This document shows, piece by piece, positions 15,290 to 23,885 of a DNA stretch of 64,000 nucleotides. The translations under genes and the position numbers were made by a program. The notes beneath the pieces were generated by a model that had not been told where the DNA came from, did not search any database, and saw only the letters and a program-made list of their open reading frames with translations. The first letter of the stretch is position 1, and each line of letters opens with the position of its first letter. Location: the NCBI GenBank assembly GCA_017937095.1, contig JAGBEG010000010.1:248001-312000 (forward strand). The letters are read 5' to 3'. The DNA comes from Roseburia sp. Its GTDB lineage: Bacteria; Bacillota; Clostridia; Lachnospirales; Lachnospiraceae.

Positions 15290-16300
15290 TTAAAATAATG
15301 TGGTTCCGCGTTTGATCAGTTTTCCGGAGAAAATCGATTTCTTTGGCATCTCATCTCCGGCGAGAACGCCAAGCAGTGTCTGTACAAGCTGATGCGTCTG
15401 TGTTTCCAGACGGTTGTCCACCGAGGTGAGCTCGGGGGTACAGCAGGTAGTCAGCATGGAATTATTATATCCGATTACAGATAAATCTTCCGGGACCGAT
15501 AAACCGTTTTTGCGCGCATATTTCATGGCGCCGATGGCGAGAGGATCCTCGGATGCGATGACGCCGTGGAAGGACAGCTTCTTTTTGGAAAAGCGTTCAA
15601 TGCAGTCGGCAACATCGTTCATCTGCTGCGGGTCGCCTTCGTAAAAAAGAATGCGCTTCTCGTAATCGGAAATATGGCGCTCCTCCATTGCCGCCTTAAA
15701 GCCGTTCAACTTCTTGGTACCGCTGTAGGAGTTGGAATTGTATAAGTAGAGAATGTCCTCAATGCCTGCATCCATCATGGAAGAAGTGACCTCATACATG
15801 GATGTGTAGTCGTCGCAGAGCGTGCTGTATACATTCGGATAATCGAACGATGCGTTGAGCAGCATGATCGGCACCTGTGAGGAGACGTCTTTGATATACT
15901 GATTCTCATCCTCGGTCGAACCGATGAAATTCGAGCCGACCAGAATGATCCCGTCTACCTTCTTTGAAAGAATTAAATTGAGGTAATTCTTCCGGATGTC
16001 GAGATTGTATCCGGTGCAGCACAGCAGCGATTCATAGCCGTTTGACTGAAGCTCCTGCTCCAGATAATAAACGGCTTTTGCGAGAAAGATATCAGAGGAG
16101 TCGGCGCAGAGAATGCCGATCGTCTGCAGGGAGTGCAGTCCCATCCCCCTTGCAAAAGCGTTTGGCGTGTAGTCATATTTTTCGATAATATCCATTACCT
16201 TCTTGCGGGTAGCCGGCCGGACTTTGTCGCTTCCGTTCAAAACGCGGGAGACGGTGGCAATGGATACGCCGGCCTTCTTTGAAATGTCGTAGATTGTCAT
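15290..16300 (-). CDS. LacI-family transcriptional regulator of the uronate locus
   Basis: 336 residues from MTIYDIS at 16300 (AAGGA eight bases upstream). The longer frame to 16354 lacks a ribosome site. The N-terminal helix-turn-helix TIYDISKKAGVSIATVSRVLNGSDKV is typical of the LacI/GalR family, followed by a periplasmic-binding-type sensor domain. First gene of the leftward operon with uxaC, kduI and rpiB-like. The palindromes TGTAAACGCTTACA and two relatives in front of pectin genes are of the kind bound by this family, so I infer that it controls them and that a uronate derivative is the inducer. Confidence 0.92.
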   Translation of the reverse strand: MTIYDISKKAGVSIATVSRVLNGSDKVRPATRKKVMDIIEKYDYTPNAFARGMGLHSLQTIGILCADSSDIFLAKAVYYLEQELQSNGYESLLCCTGYNLDIRKNYLNLILSKKVDGIILVGSNFIGSTEDENQYIKDVSSQVPIMLLNASFDYPNVYSTLCDDYTSMYEVTSSMMDAGIEDILYLYNSNSYSGTKKLNGFKAAMEERHISDYEKRILFYEGDPQQMNDVADCIERFSKKKLSFHGVIASEDPLAIGAMKYARKNGLSVPEDLSVIGYNNSMLTTCCTPELTSVDNRLETQTHQLVQTLLGVLAGDEMPKKSIFSGKLIKRGTTLF

Positions 16301-16398
16301 AGTTATATTCCTTAATAATTCATCCGTTTCGTTACATATTGGGAATGATAGCATTCAGTATTGTTACACGAATGATTCTTATATAGTAAGCATAACGA

Positions 16399-16427
16399 TG
16401 AAAGCAGTTTCATTGCAACTGTTTTCA
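16399..16427. promoter_or_regulatory. Inverted repeat at the lacI-operon start point
   Basis: TGAAAGCAGTT (16399-16409) pairs with AACTGTTTTCA (16417-16427) across seven bases with one wobble. It begins at the -10 box of the leftward promoter and extends over the expected start point. Its sequence is unlike the TGTAA-type operators, suggesting a second regulator or an RNA hairpin. Confidence 0.45.
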
Positions 16428-16455
16428 TTATACAATATGGAAAAAAAGAAAGCAA
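16427..16455 (-). promoter_or_regulatory. Promoter of lacI-uxaC-kduI-rpiB operon
   Basis: On the minus strand TTGCTT (16455-16450), a 17-bp spacer and TATAAT (16432-16427). The rest of 16301-16640 is AT-rich and holds the divergent promoter and operator of uxaB. Confidence 0.72.
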
Positions 16456-16548
16456 CTGTTGAAATGAGAAAAATAACAAAAATACCAAAATGAACGCGGG
16501 AAAAAGAAAGAAAATGGATAACTTCACTAAATTGTGCAAAATTACATA

Positions 16549-16577
16549 TTGACTAATTTGATAAAAGGTGTAAGAAT
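16549..16577 (+). promoter_or_regulatory. Promoter of uxaB-uxaA-kduD
   Basis: TTGACT at 16549-16554, a 17-bp spacer and a weak -10 AAGAAT at 16572-16577. The operator starts six bases after this -10, exactly as at the promoter of the ABC importer (20535-20560), which supports the placement. Confidence 0.6.
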
Positions 16578-16583
16578 ACATAG

Positions 16584-16597
16584 TGTAAACGCTTACA
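16584..16597. promoter_or_regulatory. LacI-type operator upstream of uxaB
   Basis: TGTAAACGCTTACA, a near-perfect palindrome at the expected transcription start. It matches sites at 20547 and 41273. It also resembles a CcpA cre site, since both belong to the LacI-family operator class. Confidence 0.75.
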
Positions 16598-16640
16598 AAG
16601 CAACAGAATGCAATATTTAGCAGAATACCAGGAGGATATC

Positions 16641-18104
16641 ATGGAGTTATTAAGCAAGGAAAAAACAGGAAAGGTCGAAAGACCGGTCAAAGTGCTGCAG
16701 TTCGGTGAGGGAAACTTCCTTCGCGCCTTCGTTGATTACATGATCGACATTGCAAATGAGCAGGGCAAATTTAACGGGGACATCGTATTGGTAAAACCGA
16801 TCGAGTTCGGAAGCCTCGACCGTTTTCATGAGCAGGAGTGCCAGTACACGGTACAGCTTCGCGGAATCGTAGACGGAGAGCCGAAGAGAATCAACCGTAT
16901 TGTGACCAGCGTTGCGGATGCGGTAGACGCCTATGGCGAGTATGAGAAGTACGCGGCATATGCAAAGCTTGATACACTTCGCTATATTGTATCGAATACA
17001 ACAGAGGCAGGCATTGTATATGACGATACGGATCGTCTGGAGATGAACCCGCCGAAGAGCTATCCTGGAAAGCTGACAAAGTTCTTATATGAGAGATATA
17101 AACATTTTAACGGTGCAATGGACAAGGGACTTGTCATGCTGCCGGTCGAACTGATCGATGACAACGGCATCCATCTGAAGGAATGTGTGTTAAAGCTTGC
17201 AAAGCTCTGGGAGCTGGAAGACGAATTTACCGCATGGCTTGACGAGGCATGTGTATTTACTTCCACATTAGTAGACCGTATCGTAACGGGATACCCGAGA
17301 GACGAGGCGGAAGAGCTGTGCAGGGAGTTCGGTTATCAGGACAACCTGATCGTAACCGGCGAGCCGTTCGCACTCTGGGTCATTGAGAGCGCAAAGGACA
17401 TCAGCAAGGAGTTCCCGCTTCCGGATGCAGGACTTCCGGTCATCTTTACCGACAACCAGAAGCCGTATAAGCAGAGAAAGGTAAGAATCTTAAACGGAGC
17501 GCATACTTCCTTCGTACTGGCGTCTTATCTGTGCGGCAATGACATTGTGTTGGAGTCCATGAACGACGACCTGATCTTGAACTTCATGAAAGCGACGATC
17601 TTTGATGAGGTCATCCCGACACTGACGCTGCCGAAGCAGGATCTGCTTGATTTCGCGGAGGCTGTGATTACAAGATTCAATAACCCGTATGTAAAGCATG
17701 CGCTGCTGTCCATTTCTTTGAACTCCGTTTCCAAGTGGAGAGCGAGATGTATGCCGAGCTTCTTAGGATATATCGAGAAGGAAGGAAAGCTTCCGGTACA
17801 CCTTACATTTTCACTTGCAGCGCTGATGGCGTTCTACACAGGAACAGAGATCCGCGACAAGGCGCTGATCGGACACAGAGACGGCGAGGAGTACAATATC
17901 ATGGACGATGCCGCAGTGCTCGAGTTCTTTGCAGAAAACAGCACAAAGGATGCGAAGGAGTATACGCATGCAGTACTTTCCAACGAGTCTTTCTGGGGAC
18001 AGGATTTAAGCGCACTGCCGGGCGTTGAGGATGCAGTGGTTTCCTATACAGAGGATATCCGTGCTCTTGGAATGCGTAAGGCAATGGAAAAGATTTTTGC
18101 ATAG
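16641..18104 (+). CDS. uxaB: Tagaturonate reductase (altronate oxidoreductase) UxaB
   Basis: 487 residues from the ATG at 16641, which has CAGGAGG seven bases upstream; the longer frame at 16608 lacks one. The N-terminal FGEGNFLRAFVDYMID is the mannitol-dehydrogenase-family dinucleotide-binding signature. The KxxxxNGAHTSF-type catalytic segment appears as KVRILNGAHTSFV. It reduces D-tagaturonate to D-altronate with NADH, the second step of galacturonate catabolism. First gene of a rightward unit with uxaA and kduD, under a LacI-type operator. Confidence 0.96.
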   Translation: MELLSKEKTGKVERPVKVLQFGEGNFLRAFVDYMIDIANEQGKFNGDIVLVKPIEFGSLDRFHEQECQYTVQLRGIVDGEPKRINRIVTSVADAVDAYGEYEKYAAYAKLDTLRYIVSNTTEAGIVYDDTDRLEMNPPKSYPGKLTKFLYERYKHFNGAMDKGLVMLPVELIDDNGIHLKECVLKLAKLWELEDEFTAWLDEACVFTSTLVDRIVTGYPRDEAEELCREFGYQDNLIVTGEPFALWVIESAKDISKEFPLPDAGLPVIFTDNQKPYKQRKVRILNGAHTSFVLASYLCGNDIVLESMNDDLILNFMKATIFDEVIPTLTLPKQDLLDFAEAVITRFNNPYVKHALLSISLNSVSKWRARCMPSFLGYIEKEGKLPVHLTFSLAALMAFYTGTEIRDKALIGHRDGEEYNIMDDAAVLEFFAENSTKDAKEYTHAVLSNESFWGQDLSALPGVEDAVVSYTEDIRALGMRKAMEKIFA

Positions 18105-18128
18105 AGAGAAACAGTCAGGAGACGATAC

Positions 18129-19610
18129 ATGAAAGATTTTATCAAAATCCATGAAAATGATAATGTCATCGTAGCGCTGCGCGAGCTTGAAGCAGGCGAG
18201 AGTGTCCCGGTTGCAGACGGGACGGTCACGGCGTGCGAGACGATCCCGGCGGGGCACAAGATGGCGATCCGTGATATCGCTGCCGGGGCAGAGGTCGTAA
18301 AATACGGTTTCCGAATCGGAAATGCCAGGGAAGACATAAAGGCAGGACAGTGGGTTCATGTACATAATGTAAAGACGGCGCTCGGCGATTTGCTGGAATA
18401 CACTTATGAGCCGGTGCATGCAGACGTTGCAGAGACGGAGCATGCCACATTTATGGGCTTTAACCGCCCGGACGGCAAAGTCGGCGTCCGGAATGAAATC
18501 TGGATCGTTCCGACGGTCGGCTGTGTGAACAACATCGCGACAGCGATGGCGGCAGCGGCAAACAAGAGAGTCAGGGGAAGCGTGGAGGAAGTCATTGCCT
18601 TTCCACATCCGTATGGCTGCTCCCAGATGGGAGACGATCAGGAGCATACGCGCACGATCCTTGCGGATCTGGTGAAGCATCCGAATGCAGGCGGCGTGCT
18701 GGTTCTTGGGCTTGGATGTGAGAACAGCAATATCGGCGAGTTGAAGAAATACATCGGCGAGTATGATGAGAACCGTGTGAAGTTCCTTGTCTGTCAGGAA
18801 TGCGAAGATGAGATGGAAGAGGGCGAAAAGCTCTTAGACGAACTGATTGCTTATGCGGCAGACGCAAAGAGAGTGCCGATTGACGCATCGAAGCTCATCA
18901 TCGGCATGAAGTGCGGCGGAAGCGACGGTTTCTCGGGAATCACGGCAAACCCGTTAGTCGGAAAGTTCTCGGATATTCTGATCGGAAAAGGCGGTACGAC
19001 AATCCTTACAGAGGTGCCGGAGATGTTCGGAGCGGAGACGCTTCTTATGAACCGCTGTGAGAACCGCGAGCTGTTTGATGAGACTGTGACGCTGATCAAT
19101 GATTTCAAACAGTATTTTAAGGATAATCATCAGACCATCTATGAGAATCCGTCTCCGGGCAATAAGAAGGGTGGAATTTCTACTTTAGAGGATAAATCTC
19201 TGGGATGTACCCAGAAATCGGGAAGCGCACCGGTACGCGGCGTTCTTTCCTACGGAGAGCGTGTGGAAACGCCGGGACTGAATCTGTTGTCCGCACCGGG
19301 CAATGATCTTGTCGCAGCGACAGCGCTCGCAGCGAGCGGCGCACATATCGTGCTGTTTACGACAGGACGCGGCACACCGTTCGCATCACCGGTACCGACG
19401 GTCAAGATTTCCAGCAACAGTATGCTTGCAGGCAAAAAGAAGAACTGGATTGATTTTAACGCGGGAGTTCTGGTGGAGGATGCGGAATTAGACGAGATGG
19501 GACAGAAGCTGTTCGATTACGTGATAAAGGTCGCATCCGGCGAGAAAGTCTGCAGTGAGAAGGCAGGCTTCCACGACATGGCAATCTTCAAACAGGGCGT
19601 AACACTATAA
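18129..19610 (+). CDS. uxaA: Altronate dehydratase UxaA
   Basis: 493 residues, the usual full length. An N-terminal SAF-like domain (residues ~1-95) precedes the large UxaA catalytic domain with FNRPDGKVGVRNEIWIVPTVGCVN and the iron-binding region MKCGGSDGFSGITANP. It dehydrates D-altronate to 2-keto-3-deoxygluconate. The gap from uxaB is 24 bases and CAGGAG precedes the start. Together with uxaC and uxaB it completes the galacturonate to KDG route. Confidence 0.96.
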   Translation: MKDFIKIHENDNVIVALRELEAGESVPVADGTVTACETIPAGHKMAIRDIAAGAEVVKYGFRIGNAREDIKAGQWVHVHNVKTALGDLLEYTYEPVHADVAETEHATFMGFNRPDGKVGVRNEIWIVPTVGCVNNIATAMAAAANKRVRGSVEEVIAFPHPYGCSQMGDDQEHTRTILADLVKHPNAGGVLVLGLGCENSNIGELKKYIGEYDENRVKFLVCQECEDEMEEGEKLLDELIAYAADAKRVPIDASKLIIGMKCGGSDGFSGITANPLVGKFSDILIGKGGTTILTEVPEMFGAETLLMNRCENRELFDETVTLINDFKQYFKDNHQTIYENPSPGNKKGGISTLEDKSLGCTQKSGSAPVRGVLSYGERVETPGLNLLSAPGNDLVAATALAASGAHIVLFTTGRGTPFASPVPTVKISSNSMLAGKKKNWIDFNAGVLVEDAELDEMGQKLFDYVIKVASGEKVCSEKAGFHDMAIFKQGVTL

Positions 19611-19638
19611 ACATTCATTATAAAAAGGAGAGAGAAAA

Positions 19639-20442
19639 ATGGGTATCTTAGACAATTTTTCACTGGAAGGCAAAGTAGCACTTGTGACAGGAGCATCCTA
19701 CGGTATCGGATTTGCAATTGCATCCGCATACGCTGAAGCGGGAGCGACAATCGTATTCAACGATATCAAGCAGGAGCTTGTAGACAAGGGAATCGCGGCA
19801 TACGAGGAGAAGGGCATTAAGGCTCACGGCTATGTATGCGACGTTACCAACGAGGAGCAGGTAGACGCTATGGTGGCTCAGATCGAGAAGGAGGTCGGCA
19901 CGATCGACATTCTTGTCAACAATGCAGGAATCATCAAGCGTATCCCGATGCTTGAGATGAAGGCTTCCGAGTTCAGACAGGTCATCGATGTAGACCTCAA
20001 CGCACCGTTCATCGTATCTAAGGCAGTCATCCCGGGTATGATCAAGAAGGGACACGGAAAGATCATCAACATCTGCTCTATGATGAGCGAGCTTGGCCGT
20101 GAGACGGTATCTGCATATGCGGCTGCAAAGGGCGGTTTGAAAATGCTTACAAGAAATATCGCATCTGAGTACGGCGAGCACAATATCCAGTGCAACGGTA
20201 TCGGACCGGGCTATATTGCAACTCCGCAGACCGCACCGCTCCGCGAGATCCAGCCGGACGGCTCCAGACATCCGTTCGACCAGTTCATCATCGCAAAGAC
20301 TCCGGCAGCGAGATGGGGAACCGCCGAGGATCTGCAGGGAACCGCAGTATTCCTGGCTTCTGACGCATCCAACTTCGTCAATGGTCATGTTGTATATGTA
20401 GACGGCGGTATTCTGGCTTATATTGGAAAACAGCCACAATAG
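19639..20442 (+). CDS. kduD: KduD / gluconate 5-dehydrogenase-type short-chain dehydrogenase
   Basis: 267 residues. Classical SDR features: TGASYGIG NAD(P)-binding loop at ~17-24, NNAG near 92, a catalytic Ser in NICSMMSE and YAAAK near 155-159. The N-terminus (ILDNFSLEGKVALVTG) and C-terminus (VNGHVVYVDGGILAY) match KduD and gluconate 5-dehydrogenases. Given kduI in the same locus, reduction of 2,5-diketo-3-deoxygluconate to KDG is the likely role. Sequence alone does not exclude gluconate 5-dehydrogenase. AAAGGAGAG precedes the ATG. The 200-bp gap after it is AT-rich and holds the next promoter. Confidence 0.85.
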   Translation: MGILDNFSLEGKVALVTGASYGIGFAIASAYAEAGATIVFNDIKQELVDKGIAAYEEKGIKAHGYVCDVTNEEQVDAMVAQIEKEVGTIDILVNNAGIIKRIPMLEMKASEFRQVIDVDLNAPFIVSKAVIPGMIKKGHGKIINICSMMSELGRETVSAYAAAKGGLKMLTRNIASEYGEHNIQCNGIGPGYIATPQTAPLREIQPDGSRHPFDQFIIAKTPAARWGTAEDLQGTAVFLASDASNFVNGHVVYVDGGILAYIGKQPQ

Positions 20443-20511
20443 ATCATAAAACGCACATAAACAGCCCGAAAACATTTTTTACAAAAAAATTGAAAAAAAT
20501 GAAAAAAAGTA

Positions 20512-20540
20512 GTGCATTTTTATAAGGGCTGTGCTATAAT
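20512..20540 (+). promoter_or_regulatory. Promoter of the ABC importer operon
   Basis: TATAAT at 20535-20540 with a poor -35 (GTGCAT, 20512-20517) at 17 bp, preceded by A/T tracts (20475-20510) that could act as an UP element. Confidence 0.6.
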
Positions 20541-20546
20541 ACAATA

Positions 20547-20560
20547 TGTAAGCACTTACA
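20547..20560. promoter_or_regulatory. LacI-type operator upstream of the substrate-binding protein gene
   Basis: TGTAAGCACTTACA, six bases after the -10 box, at the transcription start. One base from a perfect palindrome. Confidence 0.75.
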
Positions 20561-20643
20561 TTATTTGCAATGTGACTAATCTGAATCCAAATCGGATCAG
20601 GGGAGCAGGCACATTGCCAAGAAAGAAAAAGGAGAAGAGAACT

Positions 20644-22044
20644 ATGAAAAAGGATTTCTTGAAACGTGTAATGGCTACTGGTTTAGTAGCAGCTATGGCA
20701 CTCAGCACAGCAGCCTGTGGCGATTCCGCAGACGAGGCGGCAGACGCACCGGCAGCAGACACGACAACAGATGCACCGGCAGCAACAGAGGCAGCGGCAT
20801 CTACCGAGGAAGCATCTGATGCAGCAGCAACAGACGACGGTTCCTATGAAGAGTGTACGCTTACCATTTCATGGTGGGGCGGCGATTCCAGACATGAGGC
20901 TACTCTGGCAGCAATCGAGGCATTCGAGGCAGCTTACCCGGGAATTCATGTAGAGCCTACATACGCAGCATGGGACGGCTGGGAAGAGAAGATGGCAACT
21001 GCTTTCGCAGCAGGAACCGCTCAGGATGTAAACCAGATCAACTGGAACTGGATTACCCAGTATGATTCCGACGGAACAGCATTCGTTAACTTAAATGACT
21101 ATGCAAGCGTAATCGATATGAGCCAGATCGATTCTGCATACCTTGATATGTGTACAGCATCTGACGGCTCCCAGGCAGCGCTTCCGGTATCTATGACAGG
21201 TAGAATTTTCTACTGGGATAAGACAACTTTCGATGAGATCGGATGTGAGATTCCTACCACTCTGGAAGAGTTAAAGGCTTGCGGAGAGGCATTCGCAGCT
21301 TACGGCGATGACTACTATCCGTTAGCATTAGGTGAGTACGACAGAATGATCCTCATGGTATACTACCTTGAGTCTGTATACGGAACTGACTGGGTAACAG
21401 ACGGACAGCTCAACTATACAGTAGATCAGGTCGCAGAGGGACTTCAGTTCATCCAGGATCTTGAGGATGCACACGTAATTCCTTCCATCGCAACAATCGC
21501 TGGCGACGGCGCAGCTTCTCTTGATCAGAACCAGAACTGGATCGACGGACACTATGCAGGTATCTTCGAGTGGGATTCTTCTGCAAGCAAGTTCTCCGCA
21601 GCAGCAGAGGGACGTGAGATCATTGTTGGTGATTACTTAACAGATCTTGGCGACTACCAGGGAGGATATGCAAAGGTATCTATGTGCTGGGCAATCGCAT
21701 CTTCCTGCCAGCATCCGAAGGAGGCAGCTTTACTTGTAAACTTCTTAATGAACAATGAGGAAGCAGCTACAATCCTTGGCTCTGAGAGAGGTGTTCCGGT
21801 ATCTCAGATCGCATTAAAGACAGCGAACGATGCAGGTTTATTAAACGGTCAGGTAGTAGAGGCTAACGGCAAGGTTCTTGCTTGGGTTCAGAACAGCTTA
21901 GATCCGAAGTTCGAGGATTCTCAGTTAAAGAGCAGCGACGGCGTATACTATGATGTAATGGCTGGTTTAAGCTATGGTGATTACACGGTAGAGGAAGCAG
22001 CACAGACATTAGTTGATGGCGTAACAAGCGTTATCTCTCAGTAA
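20644..22044 (+). CDS. ABC sugar transporter substrate-binding lipoprotein
   Basis: 466 residues from the ATG at 20644 (AAGGAG upstream). A lipoprotein signal peptide ends at the STAAC lipobox (Cys ~24), followed by an Ala/Thr/Asp-rich spacer of ~40 residues. The mature part fits the extracellular solute-binding family 1 fold: LTISWWGGDSRHEATLAAIEAFEAAYPGI, later NWITQYDSDG and a C-terminal substrate-contact region. The operon context points to oligogalacturonides or rhamnogalacturonan products as ligand. A hairpin follows the stop, as is common where the binding protein is made in excess of the permeases. Confidence 0.93.
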   Translation: MKKDFLKRVMATGLVAAMALSTAACGDSADEAADAPAADTTTDAPAATEAAASTEEASDAAATDDGSYEECTLTISWWGGDSRHEATLAAIEAFEAAYPGIHVEPTYAAWDGWEEKMATAFAAGTAQDVNQINWNWITQYDSDGTAFVNLNDYASVIDMSQIDSAYLDMCTASDGSQAALPVSMTGRIFYWDKTTFDEIGCEIPTTLEELKACGEAFAAYGDDYYPLALGEYDRMILMVYYLESVYGTDWVTDGQLNYTVDQVAEGLQFIQDLEDAHVIPSIATIAGDGAASLDQNQNWIDGHYAGIFEWDSSASKFSAAAEGREIIVGDYLTDLGDYQGGYAKVSMCWAIASSCQHPKEAALLVNFLMNNEEAATILGSERGVPVSQIALKTANDAGLLNGQVVEANGKVLAWVQNSLDPKFEDSQLKSSDGVYYDVMAGLSYGDYTVEEAAQTLVDGVTSVISQ

Positions 22045-22060
22045 TTGACTGCATAACATT

Positions 22061-22096
22061 CGGAGCTGCTGTTAGCACAACGGCAGCTCCGTTTTT
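22061..22096 (+). terminator. Intra-operon terminator/processing hairpin after the binding-protein gene
   Basis: CGGAGCTGC (22061-22069) pairs with GCAGCTCCG (22083-22091), with the stem extended by GTT/AAC, then TTTTT. It lies ten bases before the next start, so partial read-through is expected. Confidence 0.75.
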
Positions 22097-22105
22097 AAAA
22101 GGTGT

Positions 22106-22921
22106 ATGATGGATTTTGAGATTTATGTAGCAGAATGCCTTAAGGATGATGAGGTCTGTAAGCAGATTCCGGGATGTGCCCTGGAGGGATTTCGGGCACT
22201 CTATAAGACCTCTGAGACGGAATCACAGAAAGAACAATTGTTAAAGCTTTTTGAAAAAGCAGTCGGCGCAAGAGAAAGCGCTGGCGGTATGAAAACAGAT
22301 TTCCCGGTTGTGGGGAGAGCCTGCTTCTTCCTGCATGAGCAGACAGGAGAGGAGCACTACAGAGAAACGATGGAAGCATGCATGAATCAGCTTAGAGACT
22401 GCTCGCGGACAAAGGAAGGAATCTTTCAGAGCGAAAGCGCCTGTCCTATGCCGTGGACGTGGATGTACGATGCCTATCCGTTTTATATGGAGTATGAGAC
22501 AAAGTATCACAACAAAGCGGATTATGCGGATATCGTAAAACAGCTTTTAAGGCTTGCGCCGTCGGATGAGACATGGACATCCGGGACGGCATGGTATCTT
22601 ATGACGGTAATCATAGTCATGGATCGCATGAGCAGAGAGATTTTTGAACATTACAAATCTCTGGAAGAGATTTTTAAAACGACCATCAGAAACATTCTTA
22701 GTCTTGGCTGGAATAAGGACTTTGAGCAAAAAGAAAGTGCAATGATGGGCTGCTCTATTCTAAAGGCTTGTAATCTGGGCGTTTTAAATAGTGAAAAATA
22801 TGCAGAAATTGGACTTTCCATGACAGATGGTCTGATAAATGGATCATTCGGCTTGAAAGATTCAGAGCTTGCGGGGCTTGCCATGATGGCGTATGCCGAG
22901 CGTCTGATTCTAAATAATTAA
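22106..22921 (+). CDS. GH105-like (unsaturated rhamnogalacturonyl hydrolase-like) short protein, catalytic Asp not conserved
   Basis: 271 residues, against ~370-380 for GH105. The segment YPFYMEYETKYHNKADYADI aligns with QPFYMEYETRFNDKKNYDDI of the intact GH105 at 41376, and helical repeats on both sides are compatible with an (alpha/alpha)6 barrel. However, the WLDG motif carrying the catalytic Asp is replaced by PWTW, and the C-terminal third is missing. It may be a binding or accessory protein, or an enzyme of changed specificity; the frame is intact, so it is not obviously a pseudogene. ATG at 22109 is an alternative start. It sits between the binding protein and the permeases. Confidence 0.7.
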   Translation: MMDFEIYVAECLKDDEVCKQIPGCALEGFRALYKTSETESQKEQLLKLFEKAVGARESAGGMKTDFPVVGRACFFLHEQTGEEHYRETMEACMNQLRDCSRTKEGIFQSESACPMPWTWMYDAYPFYMEYETKYHNKADYADIVKQLLRLAPSDETWTSGTAWYLMTVIIVMDRMSREIFEHYKSLEEIFKTTIRNILSLGWNKDFEQKESAMMGCSILKACNLGVLNSEKYAEIGLSMTDGLINGSFGLKDSELAGLAMMAYAERLILNN

Positions 22922-22941
22922 TAAGTAGGAGGTACAAAAGG

Positions 22942-23880
22942 TTGGCTAAGAAAAGTAACACAGCAAGTGTCGCAGTACCAAAGAAGAAAAAATCATTTAA
23001 AGACATTTGCAAAGAGAACATTGGCTTTTTCTTCATTTTGCCGTGGCTGATTGGATTTTTGGTGTTCAAACTCTATCCAATGGGAGCGTCATTATTCTAC
23101 AGTTTTACGGACTATAACCTGTTCAAGGGAATGAATGTAATCGGAACGCTGGAGAACTATATCGATGTATTTACGACAAAGAAGATTACGACAGCGCTTG
23201 GCGTTACATTTAAGTATGCGTTTATTACCGTACCGCTGAAGCTGGTATTCGCATTGTTCATCGCTTACATATTGAACTTTAAGATCAAGGGAGTAAACTT
23301 CTTCCGTACCGCATATTACATTCCGTCTATCCTCGGTGGTTCCGTTGCAATCGCCGTACTCTGGAAAGCGGTATTCCGTGATGACGGACTTTTGAACGGT
23401 CTTTTGGGAATCTTCGGAATTGAGGGACCGAGCTGGCTTTCTGACCCGAACTACGCGCTGTTCGTTATCTGTCTGCTCCGTGTATGGCAGTTCGGCTCTG
23501 CGATGATTATCTTCCTCGCGGCGTTGAAGGGTGTTCCGACAGACCTTTACGAGGCGGCTTCTATCGATGGTGCAGGCAAGTGGCGTCAGTTCTTCTCCGT
23601 TACCGTGCCGATCATCACACCGGTTATCTTCTATAACCTGGTAACACAGTTATGTCAGGCGTTCCAGGAGTTCAACGGACCGTACATCATCACACAGGGC
23701 GGACCGAGAAACTCTACCACACTGATTTCCCTGTTGATTTACAACAGTGCGTTCAAGCAGTATGACATGGGTATGGCGAGCGCGATGGCATGGGTAATGT
23801 TCGTAATCTTAATGGTATTTACGATTATCGCATTCTTAAGCCAGAAGTACTGGGTATTCTATTCTGATGAGGAGGGTTAA
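22942..23880 (+). CDS. ABC sugar transporter permease (MalF/UgpA type)
   Basis: 312 residues beginning at a TTG, nine bases after AGGAGG; no ATG fits. A basic N-terminus is followed by six membrane segments. The EAA loop YEAASIDGAGKWRQFFSVTVPIITPVI (around 210-235) contacts the ATPase. It pairs with the next gene, six bases downstream. No ATPase gene is encoded here, which is normal for this family since a shared MsmX-type ATPase is often used. Confidence 0.93.
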   Translation: MAKKSNTASVAVPKKKKSFKDICKENIGFFFILPWLIGFLVFKLYPMGASLFYSFTDYNLFKGMNVIGTLENYIDVFTTKKITTALGVTFKYAFITVPLKLVFALFIAYILNFKIKGVNFFRTAYYIPSILGGSVAIAVLWKAVFRDDGLLNGLLGIFGIEGPSWLSDPNYALFVICLLRVWQFGSAMIIFLAALKGVPTDLYEAASIDGAGKWRQFFSVTVPIITPVIFYNLVTQLCQAFQEFNGPYIITQGGPRNSTTLISLLIYNSAFKQYDMGMASAMAWVMFVILMVFTIIAFLSQKYWVFYSDEEG

Positions 23881-23885
23881 AGGAA

